Of a stretch of 64,000 nt of DNA, positions 9,052 through 17,926 are shown piece by piece. The stretch covers positions 930,001-994,000 of the forward strand of contig NZ_JAVSJA010000001.1 in assembly GCF_032027425.1 (NCBI RefSeq), read 5' to 3'. The notes beneath the pieces were generated by a model. The model was not told the DNA's origin and ran no database searches. It saw nothing but the letters and a program-made list of their open reading frames with translations. Numbering within the stretch: the stretch's first letter is position 1; each line of letters opens with the position of its first letter. The stretch is from Microcystis wesenbergii NRERC-220. Lineage in GTDB: Bacteria; Cyanobacteriota; Cyanobacteriia; Cyanobacteriales; Microcystaceae. Both the position numbers and the translations under genes were made by a program.

Positions 9052-10383
9052 TCACTGGTGCGGGATATCTTTGAGCATTTCCTCTAAAACCATGGCTACG
9101 CTTAGGATTAAGTCTTCGCGATCGGGTGCGGCGATGATTTGTAAACCTAAAGGTAGCCGGGATGAACGTTTAATCGGCAAAGAAAGGGCAGGTAAACCGA
9201 TAAAAGAAAAAGGTTGGGTGAATCTGCCTAAATTAGGTCTAATTAATAGCTCTTGCCCGTCAATAATCATTTTTTCTACTCCTAACGGCGGCGCAGTACA
9301 GGGAATTGTCGGGGTGAGGATAATATCGACTTCGGTGAAAATCTCTCGCAGACGATCGCGATACCAACGGCGAAAACGTTGAGCCTGTAAATACCAGCTA
9401 GAGGGAATTAATGCCCCTGCCAAGAAGCGATCCCGGGTTGCGGGGTCAAAATCCTCTAATCTGGTTTGTAAACGCGGTAAATGCCAATTTGCTCCTTCTG
9501 CAGCGGTAATTATATAGGCGGCTGCCCTGGCGCGGGCGGTTTCGGGAATGGTGATTTTTTTAGTCACTCCTAAACGTTCGGCGATCGCTGTCACCGCCTC
9601 GAATACTTCCGGTTCGGCTCCCTGCTGAAAATAATCGTCGGCAAGGGCTATTTTTACGCCCTCTAAGCCATTTAAAGAAGCTTTAAGGTTATTTTTGGCA
9701 AAAAGACTCCAAATAGCCGCCATATCCGCCACATTGCCGCTAAAAAATCCCGGATGGTCTAAACTACTAACGAACAAAAATAGGCCCTGACGGGATACGC
9801 GCCCAAAGGTGGGTTTTAGCCCCACCAAGCCACAGCAAGCGGCGGGAACCCTCACGGAACCATTAGTGTCGGAACCGAGGGCGAGAGGCACTAAATTAGC
9901 GGCAACGGCAGCGGCGGAACCGCCGGAGGATCCCCCCGAGACGCGACTAGGATCGCGGGGGTTGGGAGTTGCCCCATAATGGGCATTTTCGGTGACAAAA
10001 CCGTAGGCGTACTCATCCATATTGGTCGCCCCCACCAAAACTGCCCCAGCTGCTTCTAGGGTTTGAATAGCGATCGCATCTTGTCCGGCGGCAGGGTGAT
10101 CTCGATTGATTTTGGAACCAGCAAGGGTGACAATACCCTCAATATCAAAGAGATTTTTGACGGCGAAGGGGACTCCTGCTAAGACACCGACGGGTTCCCC
10201 ATTGGCGATCGCTTGATCGATTTTTTGGGCTTGAGCGAGCGCTCTAGGCTGTAAAATGTCGGTAAAGCAATTTAAATGGCGATTTTTCGCCTCTATCACT
10301 GCCAAAGTCTGGCTAATAACTTCTAAGGCGCTAGTTTGACGATTTTGGATCGATCGAGCTAAATTGCACACAGAAATAGTCAT
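9052..10383 (-). CDS. AtzE-like amidohydrolase (amidase signature family)
   Basis: This 443-residue amidase-signature enzyme has the Ser-cisSer-Lys triad region: the lysine in GVPFAVKNLFDIEG at about residue 75, and the glycine/serine-rich SRVSGGSSGGSAAAVAAN followed by GSDTNGSVRVPAA near residues 150-185. The beginning and the presence of a DUF4089 partner point to the AtzE branch, whose characterised member hydrolyses 1-carboxybiuret in s-triazine breakdown. In a cyanobacterium the true substrate is unknown and could be another urea-type amide. The start overlaps the AtzG-like gene stop by 4 bp, indicating a two-subunit enzyme made from one mRNA. Confidence 0.8.
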   Translation of the reverse strand: MTISVCNLARSIQNRQTSALEVISQTLAVIEAKNRHLNCFTDILQPRALAQAQKIDQAIANGEPVGVLAGVPFAVKNLFDIEGIVTLAGSKINRDHPAAGQDAIAIQTLEAAGAVLVGATNMDEYAYGFVTENAHYGATPNPRDPSRVSGGSSGGSAAAVAANLVPLALGSDTNGSVRVPAACCGLVGLKPTFGRVSRQGLFLFVSSLDHPGFFSGNVADMAAIWSLFAKNNLKASLNGLEGVKIALADDYFQQGAEPEVFEAVTAIAERLGVTKKITIPETARARAAAYIITAAEGANWHLPRLQTRLEDFDPATRDRFLAGALIPSSWYLQAQRFRRWYRDRLREIFTEVDIILTPTIPCTAPPLGVEKMIIDGQELLIRPNLGRFTQPFSFIGLPALSLPIKRSSRLPLGLQIIAAPDREDLILSVAMVLEEMLKDIPHQ

Positions 10384-10556
10384 GGTTCAAAGCTGAGGGC
10401 GCTTTCCCCGTCATCCTCTAAGGGAAATTCTGTCACTAAACTGGCGATTTCTTGCAAGCGTTGCCAGTTTTCAACCACAGAATTTAAATAGCGATAGCGA
10501 ATGGTTAAATCTAGGATTTTCGCCATGATTATAACGTATTCTTCTGGATTATTCAT
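10380..10556 (-). CDS. AtzG-like small subunit (DUF4089 type)
   Basis: This 58-residue protein starts at ATG 10556 (MNNPEEYVIIMAKILDLTI) and overlaps the amidase start by 4 bp. The MAKILDLTI...NWQRLQEIASLVTEFPL pattern resembles DUF4089 proteins, the GatC-like partners of AtzE that stabilise the amidase. An upstream TTG at 10628 would add an unlikely tail, so the internal ATG is preferred. It is small and easily missed, but the spacing and the partner make it convincing. Confidence 0.75.
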   Translation of the reverse strand: MNNPEEYVIIMAKILDLTIRYRYLNSVVENWQRLQEIASLVTEFPLEDDGESALSFEP

Positions 10557-10895
10557 AGATTTCGTTTTGGTTGGGGGGAAGGAGATCAAGAGTTGCTTGA
10601 AAGCGGCACTCAGGAATAAAATCGACACCTAGTTAAGCTGCTAGGATATAAGAGAAAATCTGCTGTAAATACAATAGCTATCCCTAGGGAGGAAGTATAA
10701 CTTGAATTTGTTCTTGACCACCGACTCCCTAGGATCATAACCTGAGATAGTATCCTAGAACTGTATATTGAGATATTTTCCTGCCCTTCACCCCCCGATT
10801 AAATTAAACTTATATATGACCAAAAACAAGAGGTAACAAGTCTCCCCTTTCAAGAGAATGAAAATTAAAAGCTACTGAAGACTACTGGTAGTCAC

Positions 10896-10944
10896 TGATA
10901 ACTGATAACTGATAACTGATAACTGATAACTGATAACTGATAAC
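10896..10944 (+). repeat. Heptanucleotide tandem repeat (TGATAAC)7 abutting a start codon
   Basis: Seven perfect TGATAAC units end four bases before the ATG at 10949, so they replace the normal ribosome binding site region of the radical SAM gene. No Shine-Dalgarno sequence is visible. The rest of the gap 10629-10895 shows no gene. Confidence 0.9.
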
Positions 10945-10948
10945 TGAA

Positions 10949-12550
10949 ATGACCATCTTACAAGACGAAAAACTCCTCTTTACTCCCGCAATCCCTAACG
11001 GTGATGCCATTAGAACTATTTTTGCTTTTCCTAATCAGTATTCCGTCGGTATAACCAGTTTAGGTTATCAAATTGTTTGGGCAACTTTAGCCCTGCGATC
11101 GGATATACAAGTTAGTCGTTTATTTACGGATTTTCAAGAATCTTTACCCCGTTATCCCGAATTAGTTGGCTTTTCCTTTTCCTGGGAATTGGACTATGTT
11201 AATATCCTCTCGCTGTTAGAATCTTTAGAAATTCCTTGCCACAGTCATCAACGGCAAGATCAGCAAGCGATAATTTTCGGAGGTGGGCCAGTTTTAACTG
11301 CTAATCCCGAACCTTTTGCCGCTTTTTTTGATGTAATTTTATTGGGAGATGGTGAAAATTTAATTGCTGATTTTATTAATGCGTATCAAGAGGTTAGAAA
11401 TGCTGATCGCCCGACAAAACTCCGTCATTTAGCCCAGGTTCCGGGGGTGTATGTTCCTAGTTTATATACGGTTAATTATGATAGTCCTGAAGGTGAAATT
11501 ACGGCAATTCTACCCATAGATAATAATGTTCCCGCCTTTGTTAGTAAACAAACCTATCGCAGTAATACCCTTTCAGCTTCTACGGTGGTAACAAAACAAG
11601 CGGCATGGGAGAATATTTATATGGTAGAGGTGGTGCGAAGTTGTCCAGAAATGTGCCGTTTTTGTTTAGCTAGTTATCTAACTTTACCCTTTCGTACCGC
11701 TAGTTTAGAATCCCTGATTCCCGCCATTGAAAAAGGTTTAAAAGTGACTGATCGCCTTGGTTTATTAGGTGCTTCCGTCAGCCAACATCCTGAATTTGAC
11801 ACCTTACTCGATTATCTTTTTCAACCACAATTTGAGGGAGTTAGACTCTCGATCGCTTCAGTTAGAACTAATACCGTCACGGAAAAATTAGCCAGAATTT
11901 TATCCCAAAGAGACACCAAATCAATTACTATTGCCGTAGAAAGTGGTTCTGATCGCCTACGAGAAATTATCAACAAAAAGTTAGTCAATGATGAAATTAT
12001 CCAAGCTGCCATTAATGCCAAAGCGGGCGGTTTAAAAGGGATAAAACTCTATGGTATGGTGGGAATACCGGGAGAAGAAACCGAAGATATTGCGGCGACT
12101 GTGGAAATGTTAACAGCATTAAAAAAAGCCGCCTCTGGACTGCGAATCTCTTTCGGTTGCAGCACCTTTGTGCCTAAATCTCATACTCCTTTTCAGTGGT
12201 TTGGAGTGAATAAAATGGCCGAAAAAAGATTAAAATATCTAGAGAAACAATTAGGTAAACAGGGCATAGAATTTCGACCAGAGAGTTATAATTGGTCGGT
12301 GATTCAAGCCCTATTATCTAGAGGTGATCGCCGCTTAACTTCCCTGTTAGAATTAACCCGTGGCTACGGTGATTCTTTAGGCAGTTATAAACGGGCTTTT
12401 AAGGAACTAAAAGGACAAATTCCCCCTCTAGATTATTATGTTCATCAACAATGGCGTTTAGAACAGGTTTTACCCTGGAGTCATTTACACGGTCCTTTAT
12501 CCTCAAATGTTTTGGTAAAACATTTAGAACAATCCCAAACAAAAAGGTAA
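10949..12550 (+). CDS. B12-binding-type radical SAM protein
   Basis: This 533-residue protein has an N-terminal cobalamin-binding-like Rossmann region (about residues 20-130, with VGFSFSWELDYVNIL and GGGPVLTANPEPFAAFFDV...GDGE). A radical SAM domain follows with a canonical CxxxCxxC cluster motif in RSCPEMCRFCLASY near residue 233, and later motifs AVESGSDRLREIINK and GLKGIKLYGMVGIPGEE. The architecture is that of the large class of B12-dependent radical SAM methyltransferases, or of relatives that keep the fold only. The substrate is unknown. The start follows directly after the heptamer array. It ends about 200 bp before the ligand-binding protein. Confidence 0.85.
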   Translation: MTILQDEKLLFTPAIPNGDAIRTIFAFPNQYSVGITSLGYQIVWATLALRSDIQVSRLFTDFQESLPRYPELVGFSFSWELDYVNILSLLESLEIPCHSHQRQDQQAIIFGGGPVLTANPEPFAAFFDVILLGDGENLIADFINAYQEVRNADRPTKLRHLAQVPGVYVPSLYTVNYDSPEGEITAILPIDNNVPAFVSKQTYRSNTLSASTVVTKQAAWENIYMVEVVRSCPEMCRFCLASYLTLPFRTASLESLIPAIEKGLKVTDRLGLLGASVSQHPEFDTLLDYLFQPQFEGVRLSIASVRTNTVTEKLARILSQRDTKSITIAVESGSDRLREIINKKLVNDEIIQAAINAKAGGLKGIKLYGMVGIPGEETEDIAATVEMLTALKKAASGLRISFGCSTFVPKSHTPFQWFGVNKMAEKRLKYLEKQLGKQGIEFRPESYNWSVIQALLSRGDRRLTSLLELTRGYGDSLGSYKRAFKELKGQIPPLDYYVHQQWRLEQVLPWSHLHGPLSSNVLVKHLEQSQTKR

Positions 12551-12744
12551 AGTATCCCTAATAAGCTAAGACGCATTTAAACAATGTCTTGACTATCAGA
12601 CCCGAAATGAGGTATTCTATCAAGGTAGATCGGATATTGGTGTCATTCAGACTTGGATTGGCCCTATTAAAAACAAAAAAAATGCTACTTTTATTAACTA
12701 TAAATCTCGATTAAACCATTAATTTAATCTTAGTTGATCAGCCC
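12551..12744 (+). other. Intergenic: repeat D fragment and possible small ORF remnant
   Basis: AAGCTAAGACGCATTTAAAC at about 12560-12580 is a copy of a dispersed repeat also found at about 19271, 39806, 25700 and 59265 (the last two inverted). After it, one frame stays open to a TAA at about 12720 and contains RNEVFYQGRSDIGVIQTWIG, which reads like a protein tail but has no start codon. I do not recognise it. Confidence 0.35.
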
Positions 12745-14160
12745 ATGAGCCAGAAAAATGAGACCGTTCCCCTGCTTTTAGCCCTGCTGATTACCCTAGT
12801 ATTTTTGGGGGCAGGTGGTTGGTGGTTATACAATCGTTTTCAAGGAAAAAATAGCCCAACCAATCTTTCTGAAATCGAGAAAATATCACCAGAGCAAAAA
12901 TCGGTATCGGCACAAGCAAAATTTAGTCAAGGGGAAAACTTATTAATAGTTGAAGGGGCTTCTTCTGACAAACAAGCTGCTATACAGGCAATCGGAAAAG
13001 GAGACTTTCAGCAAGCAGTTTTCCTCCTAGAAAAATCCCTGCGAGCTAATCAAAATGATCCGGAAGCTCTCATCTACTTAAATAACGCCCGTATTGCTCA
13101 AGCTAAGTCCTATACTATCGCCGTTTCCGTGCCAATTGGTAGCAATGTCAACACCGCCCTAGAAGTTTTACGAGGAGTTGCCCAATCTCAAAATCAAATC
13201 AATCAAGCTGGAGGAATTAATGGCACTCCTTTAAAAGTTCTCATTGCCGATGATGCTGATAATCCCGCAATTGCCGCTCAAATTGCCCAAAAATTAGCGG
13301 CTGATAACAGCATTTTAGGAGTAGTAGGACACACTAGCAGTGACACCTCTTTAGCGGCGGCTGCTATCTATCAAAAAGCAGGATTAGTAATGATTTCCCC
13401 CATCAGTACCTCAGTTAAACTCTCCAATTTTGGTGACTATATCTTTCGTTCTGTTCCCAGTGATTTTGTGGCGGCACGGGCATTAGCCGAATCTAGCTTG
13501 CAAAAAATTCCTAACGTCAAGGCAGTGGTATTTTTTAACTCCCAAAGTAATTATAGTCAATCCCTAAAATCTGAATTTATCACCGCTTTAGGATTAGGAG
13601 GAGGTCAAGTGGTGAGTGAATTTGATCTATCTTCCCTCACTTTTACCCCTTCTAAAAGCCTCCAACAAGCTCAACAGGAGGGAGCAAATCTAATCGCCCT
13701 TCTTGGGGATAGTGGAACCCTAGATAAGGCTTTACAGGTGGTTCAGATCAATGGTCAAAAATTACCGATTGTGGCGGGTGATGACGTTTATAGCCCCAAA
13801 ACTCTGGAGGTAGGCGGAAAAAAGGCCTTGGGCATGGTTGTCGCTATCGCTTGGCATTTGGGGGCTAATCCGAACAGTCCTTTTGTGAATAATTCCCGCC
13901 AATTGTGGCAAGGAGACGTAAATTGGCGCACTGCTACCGCCTATGACGCTACCCAGGCTTTAATCGCTGGCATTAAGGCAGAATCTAGCCGAGAGGGAGT
14001 TCAACAGTCGTTAAGAAGCAGTGATTTTTCTGTCCCCGGGGCGACTAATCCCGTGCGATTTTTACCGTCTGGCGATCGCAATCAATCCGTGCAATTAGTG
14101 GTAGTTAAACCCGGTTCTCGTTCTAGTTTTGGGGTAGATTTTGTGCCAATTTCTCGATAA
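12745..14160 (+). CDS. Membrane-anchored periplasmic ligand-binding protein (branched-chain amino acid/ANF-receptor type)
   Basis: This 471-residue protein has one N-terminal membrane anchor (LLLALLITLVFLGAGGWWLY, residues 9-28). A short TPR-like helical pair follows (GDFQQAVFLLEKSLRANQND, about residues 85-105). The rest is a type I periplasmic-binding fold: SVPIGSNVNTALEVLRGV, INQAGGINGTPLKVLIADD, GVVGHTSSDTSLAAA and VMISPISTS are the LivJ/ANF-receptor landmarks. It probably senses or binds a small ligand outside the cell; no ABC permease or ATPase gene is adjacent, so it may act as a sensor or be served by distant genes. The WecG-type gene follows by 18 bp and is likely co-transcribed. Confidence 0.8.
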   Translation: MSQKNETVPLLLALLITLVFLGAGGWWLYNRFQGKNSPTNLSEIEKISPEQKSVSAQAKFSQGENLLIVEGASSDKQAAIQAIGKGDFQQAVFLLEKSLRANQNDPEALIYLNNARIAQAKSYTIAVSVPIGSNVNTALEVLRGVAQSQNQINQAGGINGTPLKVLIADDADNPAIAAQIAQKLAADNSILGVVGHTSSDTSLAAAAIYQKAGLVMISPISTSVKLSNFGDYIFRSVPSDFVAARALAESSLQKIPNVKAVVFFNSQSNYSQSLKSEFITALGLGGGQVVSEFDLSSLTFTPSKSLQQAQQEGANLIALLGDSGTLDKALQVVQINGQKLPIVAGDDVYSPKTLEVGGKKALGMVVAIAWHLGANPNSPFVNNSRQLWQGDVNWRTATAYDATQALIAGIKAESSREGVQQSLRSSDFSVPGATNPVRFLPSGDRNQSVQLVVVKPGSRSSFGVDFVPISR

Positions 14161-14178
14161 AATGACAACTAAATCAAG

Positions 14179-14913
14179 ATGACTTATATGTTAGAAACTC
14201 CCCCTAAATATTCAGTTCTCGGTTTACCGGTTCATCTCCTCGATAACTACAGTCGTTGGCTAATCGATCGCCTCTATCAAGGTTTTGGTTCCCACGTTGT
14301 CACTCTCAATGCAGAAATGGCAATGTTAGGAGAAAATGATGCTAAAGTAGCCCAAGTTATTCGGGAAGCAGATTTAGTTATTCCCGACGGTGCGGGGATT
14401 GTTATTTACTTAAAATTAAGGGGCAGAAAACAAACCCGCTGCCCCGGTATTGAATTATCAGAATCCTTAATTACTGAGTTAGGAATGCAGGGAGAGAGTT
14501 TTCCTATTGCTTTTTTTGGTGGTAAACCGGGGATTACGGAACAAGCGGCAAGTAATTGGCAAAAAAAGATCCCTAATATCCGTATTCTGGCTAACCACGG
14601 TTATCTATCCTCCCAGGAAATGTCCGATTGGATTCAGGTATTAAAAGATCAACAACCGCGGTTAATTTTAGTTGGTTTGGGAGTACCCCGACAAGAATAT
14701 TGGATTAGGGAACATCGCCATCTCTGTCCCCAAGCTATCTGGGTAGGGGTGGGGGGTAGTTTTGATATCTGGTCCGGGACAAAAATCCGCGCCCCTCGCT
14801 TTTTCTGTGACAATAATTTAGAGTGGTTGTATCGACTCTATCAGGAACCTTGGCGCTGGAAAAGAATGTTAGCTTTACCTAAATTTTTCTGGCGCTCTCT
14901 TTTTTATTCCTAG
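14179..14913 (+). CDS. WecG/TagA/CpsF family glycosyltransferase (GT26)
   Basis: This 244-residue protein has the family landmarks VTLNAEMAMLGENDAKVAQVI (residues ~41-61), ADLVIPDGAGIVIYLK and GIELSESLI. Later ones are PIAFFGGKPGITEQAA, LILVGLGVPRQEYWI and WVGVGGSFDIWSG...RAPRFF...EWLYRL. GT26 enzymes add N-acetylmannosamine-type sugars to an undecaprenyl-linked acceptor at the cytoplasmic membrane. ATG at 14179 is used; Met-4 is an alternative. It lies 18 bp after the ligand-binding protein gene and is followed by a MITE-A copy. Confidence 0.88.
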   Translation: MTYMLETPPKYSVLGLPVHLLDNYSRWLIDRLYQGFGSHVVTLNAEMAMLGENDAKVAQVIREADLVIPDGAGIVIYLKLRGRKQTRCPGIELSESLITELGMQGESFPIAFFGGKPGITEQAASNWQKKIPNIRILANHGYLSSQEMSDWIQVLKDQQPRLILVGLGVPRQEYWIREHRHLCPQAIWVGVGGSFDIWSGTKIRAPRFFCDNNLEWLYRLYQEPWRWKRMLALPKFFWRSLFYS

Positions 14914-14917
14914 TAAT

Positions 14918-15022
14918 AAGTACCTAAGCAAAATTAATTACACATATCTAACCACCTCTTGCCTCTTGCCTTTTGCCTTTTTGCCTTTCTTCACTAGGAA
15001 ATTTATTTTGCACGACTACTTA
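14918..15022 (+). repeat. MITE-A copy (105 bp, TA-flanked)
   Basis: A single, unexpanded copy of the element: AAGTACCTAAGCAAAATTAA at the left and TTTTGCACGACTACTTA at the right, with a CCTCTTGCCTCTTGCC core. It has exactly the 105-bp length predicted for one unit of the expanded array at 59715-60911, and TA on each side. Confidence 0.85.
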
Positions 15023-15026
15023 GTTA

Positions 15027-15620
15027 TTATAAATTCTTTTCGATAAAGGCAATCACTCGCTCTAATCCTTCCCGTGTTTTCAAGTTGGTGAAGATAAAGG
15101 GTTTATCTCCGCGCATCTTTTTGGCATCTCTATCCATCACTCCTAAATCTGCCCCCACCATCGGGGCTAAATCTATTTTATTAATTACCAATAAATCCGA
15201 TTTGGTGATACCCGGTCCACCTTTGCGAGGAATTTTATCTCCGGCTGCCACGTCAATCACATAGATGGTTAAATCTACTAATTCCGGGCTAAAGGTTGCC
15301 GCTAAATTGTCGCCACCACTTTCCAGAAAAATTAACTTTAAGTTAGCAAATTTTCTCTCTAACTGTTCAATGGCAACTAAGTTAATTGAGGCATCCTCGC
15401 GAATAGCTGTATGGGGACATCCTCCCGTTTCTACTCCTAAAATTCTTTCCGGGGCTAAAGCTTGCGATCGCACTAAAAATTGGGCATCTTCTTGAGTATA
15501 AATGTCATTGGTGACTACGGCGATCGGATATTGATCCCGCAAATTTTTACACAGGGCATCGAGCAGGGCTGTTTTTCCTGAACCCACCGGACCGGCAATT
15601 CCCACGCGCAAGCAAGACAT
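15027..15620 (-). CDS. ureG: Urease accessory GTPase UreG
   Basis: This 197-residue SIMIBI-class GTPase delivers nickel to the urease active site with UreE/F/H. The P-loop is [17 protein letters not shown] at residues ~6-22. Other family marks are [32 protein letters not shown] (the CPH metal-binding motif), [19 protein letters not shown] and the NKIDLAP nucleotide-specificity motif. ATG 15620 gives the usual UreG length; a TTG-started extension to 15734 would add 38 non-conserved residues. No other urease gene is in the window, which is common because ure genes are scattered in cyanobacteria. Confidence 0.93.
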   Translation of the reverse strand: MSCLRVGIAGPVGSGKTALLDALCKNLRDQYPIAVVTNDIYTQEDAQFLVRSQALAPERILGVETGGCPHTAIREDASINLVAIEQLERKFANLKLIFLESGGDNLAATFSPELVDLTIYVIDVAAGDKIPRKGGPGITKSDLLVINKIDLAPMVGADLGVMDRDAKKMRGDKPFIFTNLKTREGLERVIAFIEKNL

Positions 15621-15795
15621 AGTTTTTTCGGGAAAAAGTGAAAAGGAAAGGGTTAAAAATTTTCGGGCTATCGGATAGAAAAAAGAGGGGTTCGCAGGGC
15701 GACACGGATTCCCATTATAATAAAAGGTTAACACAAATTTGAGAATTTGTCAAGCCCTTTTGCCAATAAATTTGGGAAAATTATCGGCAAAAAGA

Positions 15796-16383
15796 TCACC
15801 AAATGTCAGTGATTTGGTAGCCAAAATCCGTTAACATCTGCCTAAATAGGGGTAAACTTAAACCGATCACATTACTGTGACATCCCTCTAATCTTTCCAC
15901 GAATAAACCCCCCTTTCCTTCTAGGGCAAAACAGCCAGCACATTTGAGGGGTTCTTCGGTGTTAACGTAGGCAATAATTGTTTCATCGCTGATATTGGCA
16001 AAGTGAACTTTAGTAATCCCACAACGAGTCAAAGTTTGATGATTAACTCGATCGATTAAAGCATGACCTGTATAGAGTGTACCCACCTGACCGCGCATTT
16101 TTTGCCAACGATTGATCGCTTCTGATTTATCCTTGGGTTTGCCATAGACTTCCCCCGCTACTTCTAAGACGGAATCACAACCAAGAATTAATCCTGTCTC
16201 AAATTGGGGGGCGATCGTTTGCGCTTTACATTGGGCTAAAGTTTGGACAAGATGGAGAGTATCATCAGCATTAATTGTCGATTCATCAAAGTTACTCACC
16301 CGCACAATTGGATCGATTCCCACCATTTGTAATAGTTTTTTGCGTGCAGGAGAAGCGGAAGCAAGAATCAAGGGAATGGACAT
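15796..16383 (-). CDS. Maf-family nucleotide pyrophosphatase
   Basis: This 195-residue protein starts at ATG 16383 with [20 protein letters not shown], the diagnostic Maf N-terminus (S-S/A-SPRR-like). Further motifs are [16 protein letters not shown] and QMRGQ-like [15 protein letters not shown], followed by the C-terminal [23 protein letters not shown]. Maf proteins hydrolyse non-canonical nucleoside triphosphates (dTTP/UTP or m7GTP type) to monophosphates. The ORF can be extended to 16458, but the added residues are unlike the family. Confidence 0.88.
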   Translation of the reverse strand: MSIPLILASASPARKKLLQMVGIDPIVRVSNFDESTINADDTLHLVQTLAQCKAQTIAPQFETGLILGCDSVLEVAGEVYGKPKDKSEAINRWQKMRGQVGTLYTGHALIDRVNHQTLTRCGITKVHFANISDETIIAYVNTEEPLKCAGCFALEGKGGLFVERLEGCHSNVIGLSLPLFRQMLTDFGYQITDIW

Positions 16384-16511
16384 AAGTTTTAAAGGAAAAA
16401 GGAGAAAAGTTAGGTAGGGTGGGTTAGGCAATGACAAATTATTAGACTTAATTATCAATTTATCTATTTACCGTAACCCACCATCAGTTATCAGGTTTTT
16501 AGCTATTTATG

Positions 16512-16880
16512 CTAGGAATTGACAGGATTTTCGGGGGGTAAATAACGATCTAAAATCTCAACCATGCGGGATTGTCTTTCTTCCTTGTCAAATCGATTAT
16601 AAAAATCTGACTGAACCTCATAAAAATTTGACATTGATCGAGTTAATTGTCCTAGCAGTTGATCAAGTCCCCGTCTGTCTTTTTCCCATTCTTTTTTAGA
16701 CTCAGCAAGACTATTAGTTAACGCTTCGCTCGATTTAGCGTTAGAATTAGCGATCACTCTAGTTTCTTTTAATCCCTGATTGGTTTCCTGTAATCCTAAT
16801 CTAATCTCCCGTAGTTCTGTTAGGGTATTGTCAGCAAGAGATTCGAGTCTATCTAGTCTATTTTCTTCCGAGTTACTCAT
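16512..16880 (-). CDS. Coiled-coil hypothetical protein
   Basis: This 122-residue, highly charged protein starts at ATG 16880. Nearly the whole length is heptad-like helix (LDRLESLADNTLTELREIR...LGLQETNQGLKETR...SLAESKKEWEKDRRGLDQLLGQL), ending in YNRFDKEERQSRMVEILDRYL. There is no membrane segment or signal peptide. I do not recognise a family; similar short coiled-coil proteins are common and uncharacterised in Microcystis and relatives. Inverted TGATAAC heptamers lie immediately upstream of the start. Confidence 0.55.
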   Translation of the reverse strand: MSNSEENRLDRLESLADNTLTELREIRLGLQETNQGLKETRVIANSNAKSSEALTNSLAESKKEWEKDRRGLDQLLGQLTRSMSNFYEVQSDFYNRFDKEERQSRMVEILDRYLPPENPVNS

Positions 16881-16893
16881 ATTCAGTTACCAG

Positions 16894-17061
16894 TTATCAG
16901 TTATCAGTTATCAGTTAAGTAGGTAGGCGTTAAAAATTATCAGACACCCCCCTTATCAAGGGTAGGGTTGATTCATGAATCAACCCTACCTTGAATCAAC
17001 CCTAGGGGGTAGGGGGGATCGAACCTCAAATCCATTTTTAATTTAATTATAACCAGCTAAT
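16894..17061. repeat. Inverted heptamers plus MITE-B copy
   Basis: Two to three GTTATCA heptamers (16894-16913) are followed by MITE-B (about 16918-17061). MITE-B starts AGTAGGTAGGCGTTAAAAA, has a central palindrome built on GTAGGGTTGATTCATGAATC, and ends AATTATAACCAGCTA. A second full copy is at 40048-40177 and a truncated copy ends near 35341. Confidence 0.75.
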
Positions 17062-17218
17062 TATCAGTTACCAGTTATCAGTTACCAGTTACCAGTTACC
17101 ACTTCCCCACTGATTACTGACTCAGTAAGTAATCTCAATTAATTGTTAGATAGTGGGACAGGCTTCTGGTTCTTTGTCTGTTATCTTTAATTGTAAACCG
17201 GCTACCTAGTTGATGATA

Positions 17219-17287
17219 GGTGGTGCGTTACGACGGATTGTTACCTTTAAGTCAAAGCAGGGATTTTTGCCGTCTAACGCACCCTAC
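17219..17287. repeat. GGTGCGTTA palindromic element
   Basis: GGTGCGTTACGACGG at the left pairs with CCGTCTAACGCACC at the right. Members of the same family are at 45092-45122 (a tight hairpin), about 50794-50849 and, decayed, about 51787-51820. Confidence 0.7.
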
Positions 17288-17315
17288 GTTTTTCTGTTGC
17301 CTGTTGCCAGTTTCC

Positions 17316-17864
17316 CTAACTAACCGAGAAAGAATCAACGATAGTTTCAAAGAGTTCTTGAATTTGCGTCCAACGTTTTTGGGAAGTGGAAAGATTAAAA
17401 GAATAGAGTTTATTATTATTAACCGTGACGCTGGCCAGATTATGACGTTCTTGACCGTTGGCTAATTTAACTTGATATTCGAGGATATAATAATCTTGTC
17501 CGTCGATTTGATGAGATTCTGAGCGAATTAATTCTACTTCCTTATCAAGATTGGGGTTAAGACTGTTATTTTTCAGGAGACGATAGCCCACTTCCGAGGG
17601 GGTCCCTAAATCTGTTAAGGTTTTATTGTCGGGGACGGGATTGATAATAACGCTTAAATTTTCGCTCGTTTCGATCAGGTCATGAAAAACCACATCTACT
17701 CCCGCAACTTTTTTCACATCCACCTGCGTCCAACCCTTAGGATATAAAAATTGATAGCCTTGGCTGCCACTGGTGTATCCTTGCAGTCCAGCGATGGGAG
17801 TTGCACAAGCGGTGAAGAGGAGGGTGGTAATTAGGAGGAAAGTCGCCAAAAGAGATTTAATCAT
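17316..17864 (-). CDS. CyanoP (PsbP-like photosystem II lipoprotein)
   Basis: This 182-residue protein has a lipoprotein signal (LLATFLLITTLLFTACATP, lipobox cysteine about residue 20) and one PsbP domain. Domain marks are GYQFLYPKGWTQVDV, VVFHDLIETSENLSVIINPV, GTPSEVGYRLL and DGQDYYILEYQV, with a C-terminal SFSTS-like FNLSTSQKRW. CyanoP attaches to the lumenal face of photosystem II and helps assembly. The length is standard and the gene looks intact. It is divergent from the TPR gene at 17927. Confidence 0.88.
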   Translation of the reverse strand: MIKSLLATFLLITTLLFTACATPIAGLQGYTSGSQGYQFLYPKGWTQVDVKKVAGVDVVFHDLIETSENLSVIINPVPDNKTLTDLGTPSEVGYRLLKNNSLNPNLDKEVELIRSESHQIDGQDYYILEYQVKLANGQERHNLASVTVNNNKLYSFNLSTSQKRWTQIQELFETIVDSFSVS

Positions 17865-17926
17865 GATATTTTGACCTGTAAGTAGGGCTGTTTAATTTTA
17901 CCTTGAATTGTTTAGGTGAACGGATT

